Shown here piece by piece: positions 24,074 through 31,034 of a stretch of 31,034 nt of DNA (its first letter is position 1; each line of letters begins with the position of its first letter). The position numbers and the translations under genes are program-made. The DNA comes from Collinsella sp. AF23-4AC (GTDB taxonomy: Bacteria > Actinomycetota > Coriobacteriia > Coriobacteriales > Coriobacteriaceae), in assembly GCF_003462685.1 (NCBI RefSeq), contig NZ_QRVE01000020.1:1-31034 (forward strand), given 5' to 3'. The notes under the pieces are model-generated. The model was not told the origin of the DNA. It ran no database searches and was given only the letters and a program-made list of their open reading frames with translations.

Positions 24074-27000
24074 ATGAAGATCAAGAACATGAACCGAGGT
24101 GTGCTGAGCAGGCTGATTGCCCTCACGGCGATTGCCTTTTGCTGCGTTATGGCGCTGCCGATGGCAGCACGTGCCGAGGAAGTGCCCGAGGGGCAAACCG
24201 AATTCCACATCACAAACGAGGCTGACTTTATATCGTGCGTGGCGCTTTCGCGCCTGCGCGACACGTCGCAGTGGCATGTTTATCTCGATAACGACATTGA
24301 GCTCGACAGCGACGACATGAAAGCCATCGTTGCAAACACCGTTAAGCATCTGTCGTTTGGCAACAAGGAGCATCCGTTTAAGGGCGTGTTCGATGGTCAA
24401 AACCACACCGTTGAGGGCCTGAACTACGATAAAGACGCTTTTGATCCCGAGCGCGATACGGGATTTTTTGCCGAGACCAACGGTGCCACCATCAAAAACT
24501 TCCTGGTCAAGGACGCCAACGTGTGGGCGGACTTCCGTGGTGGCATTATCGTGGGCAAGGCCGTCAATACGCGCTTCGAAAACGTTATGGTCATGGAGAG
24601 CACGCTGCACGTGACCTGCGCCAACAATGCTCTCAACCTCATTACCAACGCAGGCTTTGAGGGCGGTCTCATCGCCGGCGAGCTCGACGGCTGCACCCTC
24701 TACAACTGCGAGGTCCGTGGCGGCCGTGCCGTCAACAATACGACCTCGGGCGTGCAGGCGCTCGGCGGTGAGGGTCTGTATATGGCGGCGTTTGCCGGCT
24801 ACGTTAAGAACTCGACTATCGAGTACTGCCGCGTGACGCCGACGCGTAAGGACGACGGCTCGATTGCCGAGAAGGGCATGACCGACGTCACCAATAAGTA
24901 CGACGTGGCCATTGGCGCCCTGGGCGGCAACAACGTGTACGCCTCGGGTTTTGTGGGCTGTATGGCGGGTGACGCCAAGATTATCGACTGCTTCTCGACG
25001 GCGCAGTGCTACAGCTATGCCGCGTCATATGTGGGCGTCGTCGCCGTGACGCGTGCGTGGACAGGCGGCCTGGCGGGCCGAATTTTGACCGCCGAGGGCA
25101 ACGAGCTCGTCCGCAGCCATTTTGCGGGCGATTTGAGTTCGCGCCAGTACAATCCCATCGCCGTGATCCCCATCATTCAAAACGATGTGAACCTGGGCGG
25201 CATTGCCGCGCGTGCCAACAAGGACGATGCCACGGTCACCGAGTGCTACTTTAAGCCGAGCGTGAGCCTTTCTGGCAACAGCCAGGGCAACCCTGCTAAA
25301 AAGAAAATCCCCTCGTTTGGCGGCGATGGCACCACCAAGGGTGATGGCTATGGTCCATGGGATGACGAGCGCTACACCACGCGCGAGCTGTGGGAAGAGC
25401 ACGGCTACGACTTCTGTGCCGGCACCATGCGCTCGACTGCTAACGACGGGACCCTGGATGGCCCGCACCCCAATGAGTGGGCGATGGATTACAAGCTGAA
25501 TATTCCTGTGCATGGCCAGAGCGTTAAGGCGACGATCGATTTTCCCGGTGCGGGTACCGCGACAATTACGGCAACCAAACTCGGTATTGATCAAGCGACC
25601 TCGGATCCGTACGCCTTTGCCGTGAGCGCCGTGCTGGCGGGAACGGCCCAGGGCTTGGCCCAGGGCGATACATCGGTGACGTTTAGGCAGGATACCTCCG
25701 CAAAGCCCAAGGGCTTGACCGATGCCAACGGCGGTTATCGCTTCATGGGCTGGTTCCGCGAGTCCGGAGTCAATGTGAACCGTATCGATGCCGATAACGC
25801 CTGGTTTAACGGCAAGACCGATGCCGATGCCGTTAAGGCTGGCAAGCAGGTCCAGAAGAACGAAGCGCACGAGATAACGTCGACCTATACCGCCGATAAC
25901 GCGAAGGGGGCCGAGGCCTTTAAGGGCAACGACCTGTTTATTGCTTCGTACGAGGCGCAGGTACTGTTCTATAACGTCAAGGGCGAGACGCTCGCGTGGC
26001 AGAGCGGCGAGGAGCACGACAAGTCGACGGACTGGTACCGCTATGGCGTCGGTTTAACGCCGGCTGCCCCTGCGGACCGCGGCACTCTTTCTGCCAGCGC
26101 CACCTTTATCGGTTGGACGACGCAGCCGAGTGGCGAGGCCGGGATGCATGGCGGTTACGCGGCCATCACCTCGCCTAAGCTTGCCGAGCTAAAAAACGCC
26201 GGTGCGTTCTATCCTGCCGGCACCGAGATCACTGTGCTTGGTCCTACCGATTTTTATCCGGTGTACACCGACTATGTGTCGAACATCATGACGGTGTTTG
26301 AGGGCAATGAGCAGGATGCAACCGACGATCAGACTCGGCGCGACGGTGTGGGCAAAACTGACGTTAAGGTTGAGACTGCAGAAGATGGCACAAGCGCGTA
26401 TACCGTACAGGTGCTCGACGTATCCGGTAAAGCTATATCCGAGGAGGGCCAGCTGCCCGACGGCTATCGTTTCCTGGGTTGGTATGAAAACAAGCAGGCT
26501 GCCGATGGATCCCCGGTTGATGTTCGCGTGAGCCGCGATCCGAGCTACAAGCTTCCCGGCAACGTGGACCTGACCGTTCCGCATACCTATACCGCACGCT
26601 TTGAGTACCGTGTGGATTACTACGTCCGGGCATTCACAAATAGCGGTCTAACGGACAGCAAGCTCCTCTGCTCGGTTTGGAATAAGTACAAGTCGCCCTT
26701 TGAGGAAAACGTTGGCGCGACATATGTTCGTGAAAACATTGTCCATTGGGGTGCTGGTACGGATGATTCCGCTCACGTGTTACACGATGATAAGAATCCA
26801 GCGGATAAGTGCACTACGGTTCTCTCTGATGCGACGCGAATCGTCGCGCCTATTAACGCCTACTCGCATAATGTGCGTAACGACACTGGCGCAAATACTA
26901 TCAAGGATATGATTGCCGACACTGATTTTCCAGGAGCCGGTAAACTGAGTGATGAGTGGAAAGCGTCAAGTATTAAAGTTCAATTTTCCCCCGCACATGA

Positions 27001-29569
27001 TAGGTACCACTTCAGTTTTTGGACGCTCGAAAGACCCGACGACGGTTCTTGGACGTATATAGAGAATCCTTTTTCGAGTGCTGTTTTAACGACAGAGCAA
27101 TATTATGTCCGCGCCATGGTGACCACGGACGTCAACTTCTATGACAAGGATGGCAACGTAAAGCAGGCTGCTACTCGACGCTATGAAAGCAACTTGCTCC
27201 AGCAGAAAACGGTGGAAGGTAAAGATCCGACGTTCCTGTATTGCTATCCGCATCTCTATAAGGATAGGACGGTTAATACAAGGCCCTACGACGGAAAGGA
27301 GGGTGACGTCAATCCCAATCTGACGCTCGAAGCCTCTCCGACCGATGCCGAGATGGCCGTGCCTGGTTATAAGTTCCTGGGCTGGATTTCGACTGCCGAG
27401 GTTCAGAAGGACTCTGACGTCTGGAAGTATATCTACGACGTCGCCGGCGACCCCTATGTGACGAGTGATCCGGATAAGGCAGAGCCGTATCTGGCGACCG
27501 ACGAGTCCAAGGTCACCCAGTGGCAGGATGCGTATCCCGTGTACGTAAAGTACGACGTTAACTACACCACCAACCTGCACCGCGCAGGTTTTGAGGGTAC
27601 GGACAAGGTCAATGTGCCTAGCTACAACATCGCTCCCGTTATCAACGCGGACACCAATCCTGCTACGGCAACGGTGACCCCTGACGTTACGACGCCGGTT
27701 TATAAAGCAGGCGGTGAGCTGTATAAGTTGCAGAAGGTTGAGATCGAGCTTCCGAACGGCGAGATCAAGACGCTTCCCTACGATGTGGAGCATGGTACTT
27801 GCTCTTATCCGGTGGAACCTGGCGGAGCCTATACATTCGTGGCGTACTATTCGCCGTTGGCGGTTGTGTACCACCTCAATGCCACGGATGTGGACGGCAA
27901 AGTTGCTCAGCAAGACGATATGCTCGGCAACCTTAATGGCGGCATCCCGAAGCCTACTTATGACGTCAGCACTATCGATGCGGATACAGGCAAGTTCAAC
28001 GTCTTCGTGGGCTGGACGGAAGCCGAGCCGGCACCTGGCAAGGGCTATGTCGCTTGGTCAGAGGGCATCCGTATGGTGAGTGCTTCTACCGTGGTCAAGG
28101 CCCCCATGGAGCTGTACCCGGTCTACCGTCCCAGCCTGGTTACCGTTCAATCGAACATTGACTCTAAACTTGCGAATCCCGATCTTGTCCGTAGCCTCGG
28201 CCGCACTGATTCCGGCGACCAGATTTCTCTTGAGGTCAAGGCTGTCAAGGATGTTGTGGGCATTGACGGCACCAAGTACGACTTTGTCGGCTGGTCGCGC
28301 GACTACGAACCCGATGGCAAATACACCCTGTTGACCGATGACGAGAAGTATCCCCTCGAGGGCAGCGAGCCCTTTGAGAGCGTGACCTACACCGCGGTGT
28401 ACAAGATCGCGCCGTATAAGGTTCGCTATCACGGTGTCGACGGGTCGGTCGTCTTTACGGCGACGGTCGACTCGGACGGCGAGCGCGCGACGGGCGCCGG
28501 CTTTGTCCATAACGTCGATGTTCCCAAGGTGGATGAGAGCGGCAACCCGGTCTATGACAACGACGGCAATCCCGAGATGGAGAAAAAGTCCGTGGCATAC
28601 GACCCGGACGCCCACTCCAAGATCGTCGCGCTGCTCGATGAACGGGCGGTCAGCGGTGACGTGCGCGAACTCTTCCTGGAGTGGCGATATGTGCCTGACG
28701 GTGGCGCTGCGAAGTCTTGGGATGAGTTTAAGGACGAGCCGGTTAAGGGCGACATGGACCTGTATCCCGTGACGTATCGCGTGGTCGCCAAGGATACATC
28801 CGACCCCGAGAACCACGTAACCATGACCACCGCGCAGCTTAAATGGCTGCTCGATCCCAACGCCGCCAACACAGTCGACAATAGCGCCGACAAAGCACCC
28901 TTTAAGGTCTGCTTTGCTGAGCCGTTTATGGGGACGCAGCTGACTGTTACCGTTAAGCGGGCGAGCTACGGTCCTGATGCGTCCATGACGGAGGAACCCG
29001 TTAACGACCAGTATGTCTCGCTCTACAGCTTGGGCTCGGGTAACGGTTCGTTCGACTCGGCCAACCGCCTGGAGTCCAAGAAGACAGGCGAAGGCAAGCA
29101 AGGCGACGGCAATGCCGTGTTCGACTTCGCCAAGACCCATGCGCTGACGATCGTCAAAAAGACCACCGATGCCAGCGCCATGGGACAAACGTTCCGCTTT
29201 AAGGTGGCACGCAAGGCGTCGGAGGATTCTCCTGCCGAGACGCGCATGGTCGAGGTGAAAGTTAGCGAGAGGCGCGACGAAGACGGCGAGACCTGGTATG
29301 TCGGCAGCGTGCAATTTGCCGCGCCGACGGGCATCTATACCGTCGAGGAAGACACGAATTGGGCATGGCGCTACGAGGGCGAGCTGAGCACGCCGGGCAA
29401 GGCGCCCGGTAAATCTGCCGAGCTGACGATTTCGTCTGCTTCGAGCGCGGGCGATGCGGTGGTGACGTGCGTCAACACGCGCGCGAAGGACAAATGGGTC
29501 GATGGCGGCTCGCGTGCCAAGAATGTTTGGGAAAACGGCACGCTGAGGAGGGAGGACAAGGATGACTAA
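24074..29569 (+). CDS. Large secreted protein with GLUG beta-helix and InlB B-repeats, no sorting signal
   Basis: 1831 residues. Standard signal peptide (cleavage after ARA, about 36). Residues about 75-390 are GLUG-type beta-helix repeats (GGIIVGK, GGLIAGEL, GGLAGRI with intervening IxNxxV strands). About 540-1560 has at least seven InlB/Flg_new-like units marked by FMGWFRE, FIGWTTQ, FLGWYEN, FLGWIST, FVGWTEA, FVGWSRD. About 1690-1810 is a SpaA/Cna-B-like domain (LTIVKKT ... TCVNTR). It ends in a charged tail (RREDKDD) with no LPxTG, hydrophobic helix or positive tail, so it is not itself wall-anchored. It starts 3 nt after the previous stop codon and overlaps the next gene by 8 nt, so it is co-translated with the subunits. 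Likely a large adhesive component carried by or attached to the fibre. A segment at about 26620-27110 is more AT-rich. Confidence 0.85.
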   Translation: MKIKNMNRGVLSRLIALTAIAFCCVMALPMAARAEEVPEGQTEFHITNEADFISCVALSRLRDTSQWHVYLDNDIELDSDDMKAIVANTVKHLSFGNKEHPFKGVFDGQNHTVEGLNYDKDAFDPERDTGFFAETNGATIKNFLVKDANVWADFRGGIIVGKAVNTRFENVMVMESTLHVTCANNALNLITNAGFEGGLIAGELDGCTLYNCEVRGGRAVNNTTSGVQALGGEGLYMAAFAGYVKNSTIEYCRVTPTRKDDGSIAEKGMTDVTNKYDVAIGALGGNNVYASGFVGCMAGDAKIIDCFSTAQCYSYAASYVGVVAVTRAWTGGLAGRILTAEGNELVRSHFAGDLSSRQYNPIAVIPIIQNDVNLGGIAARANKDDATVTECYFKPSVSLSGNSQGNPAKKKIPSFGGDGTTKGDGYGPWDDERYTTRELWEEHGYDFCAGTMRSTANDGTLDGPHPNEWAMDYKLNIPVHGQSVKATIDFPGAGTATITATKLGIDQATSDPYAFAVSAVLAGTAQGLAQGDTSVTFRQDTSAKPKGLTDANGGYRFMGWFRESGVNVNRIDADNAWFNGKTDADAVKAGKQVQKNEAHEITSTYTADNAKGAEAFKGNDLFIASYEAQVLFYNVKGETLAWQSGEEHDKSTDWYRYGVGLTPAAPADRGTLSASATFIGWTTQPSGEAGMHGGYAAITSPKLAELKNAGAFYPAGTEITVLGPTDFYPVYTDYVSNIMTVFEGNEQDATDDQTRRDGVGKTDVKVETAEDGTSAYTVQVLDVSGKAISEEGQLPDGYRFLGWYENKQAADGSPVDVRVSRDPSYKLPGNVDLTVPHTYTARFEYRVDYYVRAFTNSGLTDSKLLCSVWNKYKSPFEENVGATYVRENIVHWGAGTDDSAHVLHDDKNPADKCTTVLSDATRIVAPINAYSHNVRNDTGANTIKDMIADTDFPGAGKLSDEWKASSIKVQFSPAHDRYHFSFWTLERPDDGSWTYIENPFSSAVLTTEQYYVRAMVTTDVNFYDKDGNVKQAATRRYESNLLQQKTVEGKDPTFLYCYPHLYKDRTVNTRPYDGKEGDVNPNLTLEASPTDAEMAVPGYKFLGWISTAEVQKDSDVWKYIYDVAGDPYVTSDPDKAEPYLATDESKVTQWQDAYPVYVKYDVNYTTNLHRAGFEGTDKVNVPSYNIAPVINADTNPATATVTPDVTTPVYKAGGELYKLQKVEIELPNGEIKTLPYDVEHGTCSYPVEPGGAYTFVAYYSPLAVVYHLNATDVDGKVAQQDDMLGNLNGGIPKPTYDVSTIDADTGKFNVFVGWTEAEPAPGKGYVAWSEGIRMVSASTVVKAPMELYPVYRPSLVTVQSNIDSKLANPDLVRSLGRTDSGDQISLEVKAVKDVVGIDGTKYDFVGWSRDYEPDGKYTLLTDDEKYPLEGSEPFESVTYTAVYKIAPYKVRYHGVDGSVVFTATVDSDGERATGAGFVHNVDVPKVDESGNPVYDNDGNPEMEKKSVAYDPDAHSKIVALLDERAVSGDVRELFLEWRYVPDGGAAKSWDEFKDEPVKGDMDLYPVTYRVVAKDTSDPENHVTMTTAQLKWLLDPNAANTVDNSADKAPFKVCFAEPFMGTQLTVTVKRASYGPDASMTEEPVNDQYVSLYSLGSGNGSFDSANRLESKKTGEGKQGDGNAVFDFAKTHALTIVKKTTDASAMGQTFRFKVARKASEDSPAETRMVEVKVSERRDEDGETWYVGSVQFAAPTGIYTVEEDTNWAWRYEGELSTPGKAPGKSAELTISSASSAGDAVVTCVNTRAKDKWVDGGSRAKNVWENGTLRREDKDD

Positions 29570-30131
29570 GCGCAAGCGGATCGTTGCCCTCCTTGTCGGC
29601 GTCCTCCTTTTGGCCAGCGTCGTCGGCACCTTTGCGTGGCTTTCGGTTACGGGCGTGCTGGTCAACGAGTTTGGCTTTGGCTCGGTGGCGCCTTCGGTGG
29701 ACGAGACGCTCAAGGACAACGTGAAAAGGGATGTCTCGGTAAAAAACACGGGTTCGGCTCCGGCATACCTGCGTGTCGCGGTGGATATCTACTGGCAGGA
29801 TAAGGATGGCGCGCGCCTGTGGGATGAGCCTGTTGCCGGCACCGACTACACCATTGAGTGGGACGATAAAGGCGATGCCGCCGCCACTAACAGCCCTTCG
29901 TCTTGGGTTCTTGCGAGCGACGGGTTCTACTACTGGACGTCTTCTGTTAAGCCGCTCGACAAGACGGGCGTGCTCATCAAGAGCGTGTCCGAGAAGAAGA
30001 CAGATGGTAAAAATCTAGTCGTCGACATTTCGACCCAGGCGATTCAGTCCACGCCCGACGATGCGGTCACCGAGGCATGGAACTGTACGGTCAAAGATGG
30101 CGTGCTGGTGCCGCCGCACGGAGGTGCGTGA
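29562..30131 (+). CDS. SipW-dependent TasA-like subunit
   Basis: 189 residues. The basic MTKRKR start and hydrophobic core end VVGTFAWLSVTGVLVNEFGF, the clearest copy of the GTxAW ... N-x-F-x-x-G pattern in the locus. The mature part has VKRDVSVKNTGSAPAYLRVA, a textbook TasA/CalY-like strand-N-x-G-strand motif, then FYYW and SVKPLDKTGVLI. No sorting signal is present. ATG 29562 overlaps the upstream stop codon by 8 nt and has GGAGGACAAGG before it, indicating translational coupling to the 1831-residue protein. It could be an adaptor that links the large protein to the fibre or to the anchor protein that follows by 2 nt. Confidence 0.78.
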   Translation: MTKRKRIVALLVGVLLLASVVGTFAWLSVTGVLVNEFGFGSVAPSVDETLKDNVKRDVSVKNTGSAPAYLRVAVDIYWQDKDGARLWDEPVAGTDYTIEWDDKGDAAATNSPSSWVLASDGFYYWTSSVKPLDKTGVLIKSVSEKKTDGKNLVVDISTQAIQSTPDDAVTEAWNCTVKDGVLVPPHGGA

Positions 30132-30133
30132 GT

Positions 30134-30832
30134 ATGGCGTTCCCGATTCGCAAAGGCGTTGCGCGCTCCGTGCGTTGCGTGGTCGCGGCCATTCTCTGCG
30201 TGGTCGCGCTCGCCGTTCCCGCCCGCGCGTTTGCCGATAGTCCCGCGATTGCCTATGACGGAAATGCGCGCCAGCTGACGGTAACGGGGGCGACGGGCTC
30301 CTCGGGGGAGCCCGATCTGTTTCCCGCCTTTAAAGATCTAATGCCCGGCGATGCGCGCGAGCAGCAGATCGAGGTTCGTGCCACGGGCGTAAAGTCCCAG
30401 GTGCGCGTGTTTGTGCGTGCCGTCGTCGATCACGAGACGGCATATATGCTGTCGCCCATCACCTTAACGGCGACTGTGGGCGATGCCTCTGCAGGTTGGC
30501 TCCAGACAGGAACACCGGGCAGCGTGTTCGCCTATCCCACGCAAATCGCCACGTTTACGAGCGATGGCAGCACGGTGCTTAATCTGCAGCTAAGCGTTCC
30601 GACGTCGGTGGGCAACGAGCTTGCCGATGCAAACAAGGCAATTCGCTGGGAAATCACCGCCGAGGACGATGGCGAGAAGATCCTCGCGCGGCCTGCTGGC
30701 AGCAAGAAGCCCGGCTTGCTTGGTCTGGCGGCAACGGGCGACAACACGCTCGCGTTGCTTTTGGTGTTGCTGGCGCTTGCCATCATCGCTTTTATAGCTG
30801 CGCTTCTTTTGTCCCGGAGGAACAAGCGCTAG
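30134..30832 (+). CDS. LAATG-anchored cell-wall protein, probable anchor of the fibre locus
   Basis: 232 residues from ATG 30134 (GGAGG 8 nt upstream, 2 nt after the previous stop codon). Conventional signal peptide (about 1-36, cleavage near AFA). The mature domain of about 160 residues is beta-rich and contains LMPGDAREQQIEVRATG followed by VRVFVRAV, which resembles the P-G-D turn and following strands of TasA-like proteins. The C-terminus is a sorting signal: LAATG (198-202), a long hydrophobic helix and RRNKR. As the only wall-anchored product of the six-gene run and the last gene before a terminator, it may tether the fibre, playing the part TapA plays in Bacillus. The role is inference from position and architecture. 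A frame extension upstream overlaps the previous gene and is not needed. Confidence 0.8.
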   Translation: MAFPIRKGVARSVRCVVAAILCVVALAVPARAFADSPAIAYDGNARQLTVTGATGSSGEPDLFPAFKDLMPGDAREQQIEVRATGVKSQVRVFVRAVVDHETAYMLSPITLTATVGDASAGWLQTGTPGSVFAYPTQIATFTSDGSTVLNLQLSVPTSVGNELADANKAIRWEITAEDDGEKILARPAGSKKPGLLGLAATGDNTLALLLVLLALAIIAFIAALLLSRRNKR

Positions 30833-30900
30833 ATCCATCTTCTAAATGAAACGCCCTCCCGGGCGGCGGGCACGAAGTTCCCTGCTCTACAGTCCTGCGC

Positions 30901-30935
30901 AAGACGAAGGCCACATGACGTGGCCTTCGTCTTAT
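30901..30935 (+). terminator. Terminator at the end of the SipW locus
   Basis: A perfect 14-bp stem (30901-30914 with 30920-30933) with a 5-nt loop, ending GTCTTATATA. It closes the operon. The remaining 100 bases to the window edge show no gene. Confidence 0.8.
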
Positions 30936-31034
30936 ATATGTTCAGCGGATGCCCCCATGACAAGCCGCGCTCCAACAACAAGGTACCGTCAAGATTCTTT
31001 CGCAAATTGATTTATTCGGCCTCAGCCCCGTCCT

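Overview
The window looks like chromosome of a high-GC gut actinobacterium of the Coriobacteriia, most likely Collinsella. This rests on GC content and codon use, the dense set of sortase-anchored surface proteins with non-canonical anchor motifs, and the general gene style. The genus call is inference, not a database result. I see no phage, plasmid, CRISPR or IS-transposase gene. There are, however, several unusual repeats and two long poly-G tracts.

Layout. 1-455: no gene I can support, but a 211-bp segment with 25-bp terminal inverted repeats and a strong terminator. 456-3728: lemA (minus), a divergent TetR-type regulator, tRNA-Ser(UGA) (minus), and a TadA tRNA deaminase fused in frame to a glycerate kinase. 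4061-12343: a 2760-residue surface adhesin with BspA-like leucine-rich repeats, a beta-helix, Cna-B/pilin-type isopeptide domains including three identical 270-bp repeats, and an MPDTG anchor. A G9 tract lies in its signal-peptide codons. 12344-12736: terminator, promoter and the small SRP RNA. 12737-15082: two tandem paralogous coiled-coil LANTG-anchored proteins (minus). 15298-19014: a two-gene heterodimeric ABC exporter. 19043-20308: an AAA ATPase/DUF4143 protein (minus) with four 23-bp direct repeats upstream. 20638-21189: a flavodoxin-like protein. 21335-22011: a 62-bp-period array of 44-nt hairpins, a G21 tract and an AT-rich leader.

22012-30832 is the most interesting block, a compact six-gene locus. 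It encodes an ER/SipW-type signal peptidase with a Ser-His dyad and three small proteins whose N-termini share a SipW-substrate-like pattern (GTxA[W/F] followed by N-x-[F/L]-x-x-G). It also encodes a 1831-residue GLUG/InlB-repeat exoprotein without a sorting signal and a LAATG-anchored wall protein. The simplest reading is a TasA/TapA-like extracellular fibre system in an actinobacterium. SipW would mature the subunits, a terminator after the first subunit gene would set stoichiometry, and the last gene would supply the wall anchor. The G21 tract in its upstream region is a candidate phase-variation switch. Together with the G9 tract in the large adhesin, this suggests that surface display in this strain can be switched by slippage. 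The fibre function, the switching and the anchoring roles are all inferences from sequence.
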